A stretch of DNA of 64,000 bases from Anisakis pegreffii (Eukaryota > Nematoda > Chromadorea > Rhabditida > Anisakidae). This document shows, in pieces, positions 38,713-50,199 of the stretch. The position numbers were made by a program, and so were the translations under genes. Within the stretch, counting starts at the first letter, position 1; each line of letters opens with the position of its first letter. The notes under the pieces were generated by a model, which searched no databases, had not been told where the DNA came from, and saw nothing but the letters and a program-made list of their open reading frames with translations. Location: assembly GCA_035041965.1 (NCBI GenBank), contig JAPYMA010002476.1, forward strand, positions 31,412-95,411, read 5' to 3'.

Positions 38713-41700
38713 ATGAGTGAGGGTGGCGCGGCGATTGGAGCAGATACAGCGAATACAGTGAAGGAAAAATTATCTGGGTCGTGGAATGTGACCAAGAAAA
38801 TGCTGAATAATATTGCTGCCACAATAAGTGGTCCTTTGAAAAGTACAGCTGGATTTCGAGTGCGTATTTATCAGTGAATTTTGGGCGAAAAAATTGGCGA
38901 AAGTTTCATGAAAGAGTTTGACTGAGAGATTGATATAGTTGCATTATGATCTTGACGATACCTGATAACTTTTCTGCAATAATTCACATACCTAATGTGC
39001 CTTATTCAAACCTTCACGTATTACAGCAATGTAAAGGCTACTGCATATGCATATGAAAACTACGGATCGATGAATTCGTGGCATCTTACATCTCTTGCAG
39101 TTTACTGTACATAAGAGAGTGATTACAGGGTTCAATCACATCAACTACCGGCCAAACGTATTCAGCCGAGCATACGTCGTCTGTATCACATAGCAAAGTA
39201 TCAGACGTATCCAGAACTGGTAGCACGAGATCACTACGTTCAAGTCAAAACCGAGACGGATCTCAAGAAAAGGTGAAGCTGGTGAAGGTACGTCCTCAAC
39301 AATATATTTAGTGATCCTCCTAGAAAACTATTCTTTATTGTTGACTTAAACTGGTTACTTGGTTACTTGTTAGATGCAAAAAAGGTTTTCTTCAGGTCAT
39401 CAAAAACGTCGACATTTTCATTTCAAACATTTCACTGATTCGATATCCCTACCTAAGTCATGTAAACAGAGGATTGCGGAAGATTTATAAACTACAGGAA
39501 TTCAGATATAGTTAAGCTGTAGTCAGGCAAATTCATTCAGATACACAGCAATCAGGCAGCATGTGGTCGAGACTTGTTCGAAGAGCCCTATTATCACGGT
39601 TTTATGACCGGCTTCGAGGCAGATGATCTGCTCGGCAATGTCGACGGTACTTTTTTGGTGCATAAAGCCATGGTGAAAAATAAAACGGTTAGTTACAGAC
39701 AGAACCCTTTATTGTTGAACACTTATTTCTGGTTGTTTGATTATTATCTACAGCTTTGAGGATATGACGGAAGTTTTGCTCGGAATTGAACGATATACCG
39801 ATAGCATCGGTGTTATCGAGTCTAAGTCAGGCTATGAATTGGCTTCTGCTTAATTATCCATTTAGTTCTCAAATTATTCTCTCAGTAATTATTACAGGAG
39901 ATTTTGGTATCGGTAGTTTGGAGTGGACTCGTACGGCATTTAAAAGTGAAAAAAACGAAGCATGGAAATTTTGTTTGGTTGCATAAATATTGCTTTAAAG
40001 TTGGCTTTCGTTCAGCAATTTATCGTACTTTTGCTTAAAACATCGAATGTGCTTGCTAATCCCTTATACCAGTGTAGTTCTCATAGAGGTGAAAGTACCC
40101 GTTTTGGGTAATTTGGGGGTGTTGAGGGGGTAATCGAGAAGATCGGGAAATTAGTATTTCTTGCAGCTGTTATGTTATGATAGAACGCCATTGTGATGGT
40201 GTTTTTAACTCGGGAATGTAAATGTGGTTAGCTGATGGCAACACTCTTCATTCTCCTGTTTTCTGAGAATCATTAAACCATCCGGGTCTAACAGGGTTTT
40301 CATTCGTTTTAACAGGGTTTTCATTCTATTCCTTGCTGTTACAATCGCTCTCATAGCTTTTATCACCAAAAGTATTCTCTTTCGTTGATTTCTCATTCAT
40401 CTCATTCGATAATTAAAGTCAGATTCTCATTCTATCAAATATACTCTATAACTGATCATTTGACTGCCGAACGTTGTTGAGCAATAATATTCGATTGTTG
40501 ATTTCGGCTGTCAACACTCGTCAACATATCCAGTAAATAGTGAGAAACTGATTTAAATAGTGAGCTACAGAATGAGAAACTGATTCGATCTGTGAAATGA
40601 AATGAGGTGAATGATAAAAACTCATCAAGAGAACGGTATTCGCATGTGATAGCTATGAGGGTGAATACACCACGTCTGAAATGAATGAGATTCGTCTAAA
40701 TCAGTTTGAAATTAGCGTCTCATAAACAATAGCTTTTCATGCAATCATAATCAATTGCAATATTAAGCAACACAACGGTCTAAGAGAAGGCCTAGTAATG
40801 AAGCACCCGAAAGTGAGAACCACCATTACCTTCTACAATTGATCACATTCAGAACGTGGCCGATTTGATACGATATCACAACCGTAAACGCTATCCAGTT
40901 TCAAAGAGAGGCATCATCCTTTACACGTGGATTCAGCGACAGCAATGGCAACTCCATTATGATCAGGTAAAATCGAAAGAAACACTCCTTCGAAATCGAA
41001 ACGTTTCAGTTTGCTGTTCATTGAGAGAGAGCTTAAGAGTGCCATTTTTAGGTCCGATTAATTGATCATATGGGACCATATAGTTGTGGTGATTTATATA
41101 GAGGTAAGTTGACGAAAGGCATTCTGAACAAAGATGTGACAGTTGCAGTGGAAACGTTCAGGCCTGAGACTAGAATGGATCCAGATTCGAAGTTAGTTAT
41201 CACTATTCAGCTAACTGATGCTACTGCTTTTTTCATTGAGATATCGAGAATCTCATTGAAAATATTTTACCTTTTGGTAGAGGTGCAATCTCATGTTATT
41301 ATCTCCGAAGATCTCTCGCCGTCTACATCACCACTTGCTACTATTTTTATTCACTCTTCTGCAGAACTAAGCAATAACTAATATTATACTTCAAAACATT
41401 TATTTATCTAAGCTCAGTCCACACTCTTCATCTCATTCTCTTTGACTTTGGAATCATGTTGGATATTGCTTTCAGAATCAAATTCTTGCGTGAGTCTAAT
41501 CAAATGCTTGCGTTGAAGCATAAAAACGTGATTCGCTTATATGGTGTTTGCACGCAGAAGTTGCCAATATTAATCGTTCGAGAATTTGCTCCAGGTAGTT
41601 GTCCACTTCAAGAAGTACTATTGCAAAATAAGTTGCAATTCGACCAGCTATCCCGTAGATATCAACTAGCAAAATATTCGTTTACAAAACCATCGAAATA

Positions 41701-43658
41701 TTTGCTATGTCGATAACAACAGCAATAATTTTTACCTCCTCAAAGGTCTGCAAGCAACCAACAGCCAACAACAAGAATTCCAGCTCGGAATTCATGAATG
41801 TGTTTTTTTAGGGGGAAGTTTATTGGATCGTATTCGTAATTTGGAGGTTGCACTCTCACTGGAAGATAAACAACGATATTGTAGGCATATAGCTTATGGA
41901 ATGGAGTATCTTTCCAATGAACGAGTGCATTTTCCTGATCTTACGCACATTTTCAGACCACTTTGAAGTATTTCCATTGAATAGAGTCCGGAAAATTTTC
42001 GTCGTTCATAAGCATTTACCATAATATCCCACACTTTGATAGTGTTGCTATTAAGTGAACAGATGAAACCATCGTATGATCGCATCATTAGATCATTTAT
42101 TGAAGAATTCATAAACAACAGTATTTTGAGAAAGTATTCTGAGAAAATTGTCGAGTTAGTTAGAATTTCCTGCTGATTACTTATAAAGGACCCGAAAATG
42201 ACATTTTAATGAAAGTTCAGCTGTACTCATTATCTCCACTTACAATTTGCTATGCTTTTGGTGGAAATCTTCCGGCTCATGTTGCTAGGCAAATGATTAG
42301 ATGTCACTTTCAGTTAAATGATTTACTTTCAGTTAAATTTGTAGGTTATTCATAAACAACTATGTGCGAACAATTGCTTGCTTGGCGTTCATGATACAGT
42401 AAAGGTTGTCTATCTGGGATTCTCGATCTTGTTCAGTATACAATACGATAAACATCCTGAAAAGACTCCAGTTAGGTGTGTGTGTATGTGCGGCTCTTGA
42501 ATCTTCCTTATTTCATTTGACTAATGCGAAAAATTTATGCTGACAATTTATTCCGATAGTGCTGACTCGAGTTATTCAAATTGAGAAGTTCGAGAAAATT
42601 TCATGTACAAAAAATATGGCTATTCATTGGTACACCATGAATTATGGCGAATTCTTGAGCATTAGCTGAATATCTACAGTAATAATTCGAAGCGAGATGG
42701 CCTTGCAGATGGTTGTCACCAGAAACACTACAATATGGCATTTATGCCTCGAGATCAGATGTGTGGAGCTATGGAGTTTTGATTTGGGAAATTTATTCAG
42801 GCGTATCTATCAATTTCGTTTCTTCAATCAATTTACTTTGACTCAAGACATTTGTTCGCATCAAATTCCATCGGAAAACTCTTGAGCGATTCGTTTTATT
42901 CCATTGAATTTCAATTATCCAATGAAAAAATTGATGCGAAAAGTTTTCAGGGAGAAGTTCCATACAATGACATAAATAACGACACGCTCCTCCGACAAAA
43001 GATTCTCATGGAAGGACTGCGGTTAGCGCCACCTCCAGGTTACCGCTTTTCCGATTATTATGATCTGTTTTGATTTTGTATTATCTCCGAACGCTGCAAT
43101 CAAATTTGTTGTATTATCTCCGCTAATGACTTTAGCATTCTCATTAGAATGATCAACTGAAATGTTAACCATCGCTTACAAGATTTTACGATGAATTATT
43201 TCGAGTCCACCAGCCGTTCACAGAGTCCTATCACTTGTTCAAATGAAAGCACTGTTATTTTTTAACAGATTATTAGTGGTTAAGAGAACTACGTCAACCT
43301 GAAAAAGAATTGTTGTTTAATGTTCTCAAGTGTTCTGCTCAATCGACTTCTGTTAACATTTCTGTGGAATGTCATGCAAAGAATTTCATTCGTTTCCGTA
43401 GATATGCCACCAGAGATGACTCAACAGATGCAAGAATGCTTCGCTAGAGAGGACGAACGACCAAGCTTCGTCACTATCGCAGATCGTTTTCGTAATCGAT
43501 TGACGTTGGTGAATCAGCTGAGAGCGCAATTCTCGAAGAATGTCACTGCAGTATGGCGTCGTCTGGAAAAGTTTTCAGAGGATCGAAACACCAACAATGC
43601 AAACAATGCAAATGCAAATGCAAGTGTTGAAATCGCTAACAGCAGGAGCAGTGTGTGA
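38713..43658 (+). CDS. Fer-like SH2 plus tyrosine-kinase-fold protein, predicted pseudokinase
   Basis: Twelve phase-matched exons give 531 residues: 38713-38859, 39129-39287, 39556-39687, 39898-39999, 40853-40966, 41052-41191, 41476-41594, 41812-41924, 42345-42475, 42709-42802, 42951-43038 and 43402-43658. A Ser/Thr-rich N-terminus (about 100 residues) precedes an SH2 domain ([37 protein letters not shown]). A tyrosine-kinase fold follows ([76 protein letters not shown]). Layout matches the nematode-expanded Fer/Fes non-receptor kinases, several with sperm roles such as SPE-8. Catalytic residues are replaced: VAVK is VAVETF, HRDLAARN is [11 protein letters not shown] is YLG, the Gly loop is [10 protein letters not shown]. 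The SH2 FLVR arginine is histidine (FLVHKA). The frame is intact, so this is a conserved non-catalytic protein, not a decayed gene. AATAAA at 43851-43856. Confidence 0.93.
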
Positions 43659-46600
43659 TCTGATCGAAAAATTTCCTTTCTCTTCCATGAAATGACTAGT
43701 GAACTATTAAAATTCCAACAAACAACAAATTGCTGTGAAGTACCTCTCGACTAGAATGATTCCTTTCGAGCATGCTGATTCCCGCATTCACCACAATCCA
43801 AATTTTCATTCCAAAATATACAACAACATTCATTTTGTTATAGTCATCCAAATAAAAATTTCATGTTGGAATAGAAGTAATGCTCTAAATTAGCCCAACA
43901 GCAGCAATAAGCTGTTCAGATTTTCATTTGGGGGAAAAAATGACATACTGTCTCAATGAGACAATGCTATGTGTTGAATTTGCTTCTACTCCGACAAGCA
44001 CCAAGCAGCATTGTGGAACCTATGATTAGTCTGCTGATTTATCGTTTTTTGCTTTGTTTTTGGGCATAATCAAGTCTTTCATTAAACTATTATTCACATA
44101 TTCTGCGTGCCTTAACGCTGCTGCACATCATATGTATTGATTGCATCACATCAAAGATTAAGCTTACATTCCGAATTCTTTCATAATCAATGTGCTCGAT
44201 GAATTCAATGCTGCCATTTAATTGAACCAATTGATCATTCATTCCGTTCGTGAAACAGTCGCGGAATTTTTAGGATTAAAATTACTCTGGTGACTAGCGA
44301 TAAGTGATCGCTTGGGTGGATCAGGGTGCTAGGATGGATCAACGTTCCTGAGCATTCCCTTTTCGGAAGTTAATGAGCATTCCTATTAAAAGTCTTCGGT
44401 CTTCCTGATTGTGCTCAATATCAGTCGACTGGAGTTGCATTCAAAGTTTGATGTTTCCATATGTTCCTAAAAAGATTTCTGTCTGCGTCATCGCAAGGAT
44501 ATGATCATCGGTATGGTTGGTTACCATAGCGAAATATATTCTCAAAGTTGACGTACTCATCATGATACAGATCTCTTATGTTTCCATAATCACTATTAGA
44601 ATCATACATATATCACTCTGGAGAAGCCAAAGTTGTCCTTTTGCTGTGCGAAATCTCTCAGGGTGTGAGGTTTTTGAGTGGAACAATTTGATTAACGACG
44701 GCGGTATTTTTATTGAAAACATCTAGCTTCAAACAAGAATTCGCAATTTTTAAATGCTTCAACAGAATGAATGAGTAGAAAGCACGCCAATATTCTTGAT
44801 CAACGACTCACATCTCTGTCGTCAACATCGTGTCAATGAAGTGGATTTTGCAGTAGCGCATGACTAATAGTAAGATTCGACTCACCATAGAAAAGAGCAA
44901 CATTTGCGTAAGATGGATTTGGCATGAACGAATGAAATTTCATGTTAAATTGTCATCTATCTGAACGATTCGTGCACATTTTACTTGTGTAGGCCCAAGG
45001 CTTATGATAGCATTCAACAGCTTTGCACTTAGCATCCGTTTGATGAAGGTAATCAATAGTATTAAAATGATATTCTTTATATGAGATGTCACAATTACCT
45101 TCAATTGTTAGAAGCATTATATTTTTAGATGGCAACTCATATCTGACGATGAGTGTTTGCGTGTGTGTGTTTGTTGACGACTGTAACCATGTTTTGAATC
45201 AATAAATCATTCGCAAATTGATTCAATATTTTTGAATTTTTATTGCTCAGCAAACGATCATTTAGGTTGGGTATTGAATAAAAAATTGAGCAATTCAAAT
45301 TTGACGTCTAAGCCGATAGCATGTCATAACTCAACTCGTTCGATAAACGATATTCATGCGCTCAATCGAGCTAACGAGGTAAGGTTAACAAAGAGGCAAA
45401 GAACAGTAGTACATATGCTCTTAAGGCGGTCCCTGAGCTGCTTTCTCTTTCTTAAGAGACTGAAACGATACTGAAGATGAACGAGGCGCTATGAGGAGAA
45501 TGAGTTCATTCAGTAGCTGTTAAGAGATGCTAATAAGGTGATTTGAAATCGTGCAGAGTTATGACCATAAGAGTTGTTCGACGATGTGGTCAACATCGAA
45601 TTTAACTCGAAATTCTTCGGATCCCTCCAGTGCGAACTCCATTCGGGAGTAGAGCAAACGGTTTCCGAGATCGATGGAATTATCATCGGTGCGAATGAAA
45701 ACGAGTCGCTTCTATGATGCCCTATCTAATGAATTCATTTAAAGTTACGGTTATTCATCTGAGCCTATATGGTATCTATCTTTATGCTAAATGCATGAAT
45801 GTTGCATGAGAATGATAATTGAAAGCATTGACTTGCTCTGTTCGGTTATTCTTATTCGCTGACATTTTTGTTTTGAATTCTAAAATTTTTAGTTGCCGTC
45901 AGTTCTTTAGAACTGAGATAGATGTTCGTTGCAATCGGAGACTGCAATGAGTATTCCGAATCCGAGTACTATGCAGCATTATCGAATGAAGTTTCTTTAT
46001 TGTTCGGTTGAACACATTGTGATTAGCTATTGGGAACTGCAGATGTTGGTTTCGAGATAACTCGAATAAATTGAAGTGTTCGTCCCGACATCAACTTGTT
46101 TAAACTGAAACTTTGAGTCGATTCATTGCCCACCGCCTTTTTTCAGTTATGAAAGTGCGCACATTATTCAGTGAAGATTGGTTTTTCGAGACGTTTTTCT
46201 TTTCTTGACGTATTCTTCTGTTTCGCTAGTTCATTATAAGTACATTTTTGTTCACATAAAATTTTTCAGAATCAAAAATTTTTATGATTTGAAATTCCAA
46301 TGTTGACGCTAGTATACAGTGGTGCTTTCGGTTTTATTTGGTTAAATAAATTCGGTTCAGAAAGTTCATGGTATAAATCGCATCATTGATATTTTTCCAG
46401 TTTTATAATTTTCATTTCATTTTCGTATCGCATGATGAGTTAATTTGTTGAGTTGAAAGATATTAGCACGTATTCAAGAGAGTCGGCATGGAAATTATCA
46501 TTAACCTCAAATCAGTGTGGATACATTTCAAAAGTGCTTCTTGGTGAATAACTGAATACAATCGGTGTAATTTTGTGAAGGGTGAAATGATTGTTGTAAC

Positions 46601-46700
46601 CGAAGTGATCCGTAAAGAACAACCGAGTGTTGACGCTCATTAGTACTGGATAATTCTCTTTGAATTCACGGTTTAGTGTGATTGTTTGAATGTGTTATAG
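43659..46700. other. Intergenic between the pseudokinase and the Ly-6-like gene
   Basis: No convincing gene. The minus-strand frame 44953-45135 has an acidic/Cys-containing composition (NCDISYKEYHF, KCKAVECYHKPW) and an acceptor-like CGTCAG upstream. It has no partner exons and is left as a weak possibility. Confidence 0.45.
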
Positions 46701-48988
46701 GATGCATTTATTCGCAGTATTTCTCATTGTATCCATTCAGCTGAGAATCGCTGTTGGTTTTTCATCTGAATTCGTTATTGGTTTTGAAAGCGACAATTTC
46801 GGATGAATTGATGCTAGATTTTAATGTGCGCTAATAAGTCGTTACACGTCAGTTTACGTTGATTATCAGTATATTCAGAATATATTCCTGCAATAGCAAT
46901 CCATTTTAATTCGATAGCTCAGGGACACGCACAAATATTTCAGTTTCATCGAAGCACTCTCTTAAAAACCACCTGTCCTTAGACTACGAGTCTGTTTGTC
47001 CTGCAAACTAGTTCACTGAATAAATTTCTTCAAACCATAGGCAAACTGCAATATCGCGAGCATATTTTAGCATCAGTTTTTGACACGTCCGTCACTTCCT
47101 CTCAAGGAAAAACACGCGTCCGTCCGTCCGAGAGAATTCAACCAAGATAATTAAGTGTCTCTTCACAACGTTCCACATTGATGACTCTTGCACGAAGACA
47201 AGTCTGTTAATCATCATAATATTATTTGCTGTTCAATTGTTCTGCATGCGAACTTCCACTGATGCTTTTTTGTGCTATTATCACTTTATTCATGATTGCT
47301 CAGTGATAGACATGGTGCTGTGCATTCCGTTGTGCCTAGAGACTTTACTCGTTTACGACATTCGTTTAGTAATTAGTAAAAGCAAGTTAGATGTGCGTTT
47401 CTTTTGTTACTATTCATCATTTAGTTATTTATGCATGACTATATTCATCTGAATATAAATGAACATATTACACTTCTACGTTTCAGTTTCTGTTGTCGTT
47501 CCATCACAAACATCTGCTTGCATCCTCGGATGACATCTCAAAATGAGCAGTACTTATCATTTCGTTTCATTTATTTTCGTACTCTTTGTAAATTAAGGGT
47601 TCATCCGTTTTGCTCCATCGATCAGTTTCCTTGCTTTTGTTATTTAATTAGTTCTTCGCTAATCCACTAATCTATCACATTCGCGTTAAATTCTTCTAGG
47701 ATTAGTAATACCACCACCACCACCACCACATAATGTGATCGCTGAGGTAGGTATCTCTTTTGCCTGATGAAACCCTGTTTAATTCATCAATACCATGACA
47801 TGAGCTGATAAACAATTACGATTGTTGTTGAGTGAAAATGCGTTATGCGAGAGTTGTTCTTCATTAATTGCGCAAATAAAATCGAAACGTTCCATATAAT
47901 GTCGATAATTACAGATGATTTGTTCGTAGATGTTGTGTGGATGTATGACGACGACGTTTTTTAACGACTGATTCAGTTTCATTGTGAGAATATCATATAA
48001 CTTGAAATTTTAGGAAAAAATCAGTGTTCTCACATTGGCGTTGTCACACATCAAAGATCATTGTCGTTTTGGATTCATACAACAACTTGCTTAATGCGAC
48101 ATCACTGCATAAGAGCTGTTGAAAATGCTGTTTTGAGCAATGAGATGCGATTTCATAGCACATGTTGATCGCCTATGTTATCATCATTCTTCTTTTTCAA
48201 CTTGCCATTTTCACTGGTTGGTTTACTTACGGTTTTATGATTGCGATCAAGTTTTGAGAGTGGAATTGATCAAGTTGGATTTCAGTTGATTGCCTGAAGT
48301 GTTTTGAGGGAATGAATTGCGATCAGAGAGACTGTGATCAATGCGATGGTGCCGCTTGCATTAGGATAGTCAGGTTGTGCATGCATAGTTTCAGCGTTTC
48401 CATTTATAAGAGCATTTTCGACAGTAAACAACCACGACACAGCGACAATTGTAATAAGCATGAGTAAAAATTTTAATAACATGAATATATACGATGGAAA
48501 CGTCAACTGTAAAAGTAATGAAAACAATCCAGAAACTATTGGTAGCCGCAAAACGTGCTAATTGTACTCATTGTCATTGCCATTCCTAACATTCAATATC
48601 TCTGTCACAATATCATTATTAATGATCATAAACCAAATATTATAAAAGAATTGCTCAAGACTAGATAAGTCTGGCGATTCATACAGACTGACTACCTATA
48701 GTGGTGTTTGTTGTTTTCTTCTGAACCCAAAAGAGTGATTTCAGAGAGAAGTATCCAGGTTCGTCCAGGTCACTGCCAGCGTTGGCGTTAACCTGTCTTC
48801 CGTACGATGCACAAAATTACGATGGTGCTCCAGAAGGCTGTCGTACACGCGTATCGGATCGAAGTCGCATCTGTTTCTGTTACGATCGCGATTTTTGTAA
48901 TGGTTCTTTATCGGAACGCTCACGGACTGCCTTTCAGCTCTATTGTTTCATTGTCTTACTCGTTTTTGTCATCACCTTTTTTTGCTAG
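46701..48988 (+). CDS. Ly-6/uPAR-like secreted protein with GPI-type tail, partial model
   Basis: Exon 46701-46756 (or to 46780) encodes a signal peptide (MHLFAVFLIVSIQLRIAV). It joins in phase to 47700-47746 (LVIPPPPPPHNVIAE). An exon from 48025 carries cysteines (CSHIGV, TTCLMRHHCIRAVENA); its 3' end is not settled. The last exon, 48745-48988, reads LTCLPYDAQNYDGAPEGC, then RICFCYDRDFCNGS. That C-x-C plus terminal C-N pair is the hallmark of three-finger Ly-6 domains. A hydrophobic end (FQLYCFIVLLVFVITFFC) fits a GPI-attachment signal. Nematode relatives include the ODR-2/HOT family. The junction between the third and last exon does not match in phase with the simplest acceptor, so an exon may be missing or AGAGAG at 48748 may be the true acceptor. 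Confidence 0.6.
48282..48482 (-). CDS. Possible 66-residue membrane or GPI-tailed micropeptide
   Basis: A single-exon minus-strand frame starts with a signal-peptide-like stretch (MLLKFLLMLITIVAVSWLF). A short polar middle (NGNAETMHAQPDYPNASGT) includes an N-glycosylation sequon, and a second hydrophobic segment (IALITVSLIAIHSL) ends near the stop. The signal / short mature / hydrophobic-tail layout resembles tiny GPI-anchored proteins. It lies inside the last intron of the plus-strand Ly-6-like gene. No homologue was recognised, and chance cannot be excluded. Confidence 0.35.
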   Translation of the reverse strand: MLLKFLLMLITIVAVSWLFTVENALINGNAETMHAQPDYPNASGTIALITVSLIAIHSLKTLQAIN

Positions 48989-49702
48989 TTACCAGATGTT
49001 TTATTCGTTGAACTCGTCATACACGATCCGTGATGATCAAGTAGTTGAGACTTTAAAAAATTGTCATGTTCGACCAAAGAGCTTAATTATACACTCATAA
49101 ACATGACAATATATCAGTCATAAACATCACTCACCACACATCATAAACGGGCGATATTATGAATTCGTCCAGAAGGCGAATGCGACATACGGTCAAAACT
49201 TTATTGCTTAAAATGTTAATATGATATGTTCACTTGATAATGCATTTAAATGAATGAATCGAAATATATGGAATTATTTACAATTACTCCAATCACCTAC
49301 ACATTATCATTTTATTCGTAGCCAAAGATTAATATTTTTAGAGGCTGACTACAACTTTGTTATGTTGCAATCCGGAGAGAAGTGCAGTGGAGGGTCACAA
49401 ATGTGACTATGATTCAAATCAAAGGCGACTTTCGCATATTCAAATGCACATTCAAAAGCACAACCCAACAGCTGTTCAATTAAGAAAAAAACTTACTGAA
49501 CGAACTATTTAAATGAGGTAAACAAATATTATGGAAATAGCCAATAAAATGGTCGTTCCAAAAGAGCACAAATAAAGATAAATCTTCGAACAGATTACAA
49601 ACAAATGAAATAATAGATTCAGAAAATGTACAATTCAGAATAAAAGGTAAATCGTGAAAAATACATGAACAGCATTTGCTTGTGAGGTCACATTACTGTA
49701 CA
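48989..49702. other. Intergenic, convergent 3' ends
   Basis: AT-rich 3' flanks of the Ly-6-like gene (+) and the ETFRF1 gene (-). No exon seen. Confidence 0.55.
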
Positions 49703-50191
49703 TCATTCATAGTAACGTTTCTTAAGTGTTCGATATTTGCGTAAATAATACATACTTTCAAGTTCTTTCACCACATAATTGCCTTTCGCTATTAACGCTT
49801 TGATCTTTTCTGGATCCGTTTCATCTTTGTTACGAACGAAGGCGTTCTGGAAATGGGAATACATTGAGCAACCGACTGGTGAACGAATAAGCGAAATAAA
49901 ATATTGAAGAACTATCAAAAAATGAGATGGAACTTCCCTATTCCATACCGAATTTTTCCGCGATTCATTAGATCATTTCTCTTCAGTTGGCAGTTGATAA
50001 CTTATTGATTGAGTTGATCGGTCAGATCAATCGATAAATTGATCGGAAACGTCAAATAGCAATGAAGAAAAATAACGCACCTTAAGTTTATTATGGAACC
50101 ATAACGAACCTTTCGGGTATTCTTTACCAAGGTAATAGAGCGTTTTATAAAGGCGAATCACATCAGCACGAAACAACTGATTCTGAATCAT
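49703..50191 (-). CDS. ETFRF1: Electron transfer flavoprotein regulatory factor 1 (LYRM5)
   Basis: Two exons, 50081-50191 and 49703-49846, give 84 residues; human ETFRF1/LYRM5 is about the same size. LYR proteins are small mitochondrial matrix helices. ETFRF1 binds the electron-transferring flavoprotein and displaces its FAD, damping electron flow from fatty-acid oxidation. The LYR region reads VIRLYKTLYYLGKEYPKG, where human has a near-identical LKLY/YLGRDYPKG stretch. The C-terminal half has RNKDETDPEKIKALIAKG and the diagnostic ELESMYYLRKYRTLKKRY. Identification rests on this colinear match. LYR is seen as RLYK here, which is also usual for this member. An acceptor-like TTTGACAG lies just upstream of the start. 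A 3-codon upstream frame overlaps the start codon. Confidence 0.93.
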
Positions 50192-50199
50192 CTTGTCAT
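50188..50199 (-). promoter_or_regulatory. Minimal upstream ORF overlapping the ETFRF1 start
   Basis: On the minus strand the leader reads ATGACAAGATGA: a three-codon frame (Met-Thr-Arg) whose TGA stop overlaps the ETFRF1 ATG as ATGA. The ATTTGACAG acceptor-like sequence sits three bases before it (bases ATTC between), so both ATGs would be near the 5' end of the mature RNA. It could reduce or tune initiation. Confidence 0.5.

Noticed and set aside
38508..38822. 104-residue minus-strand frame
   Set aside because: It overlaps the first pseudokinase exon antisense and has no splice or family support.
41930..41966. Degenerate catalytic loop HFPDLTHIF read through at the end of pseudokinase exon 8
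   Set aside because: The GTGCAT donor at 41925 joins in phase to an exon encoding [13 protein letters not shown], a far better match, so the read-through is intronic.
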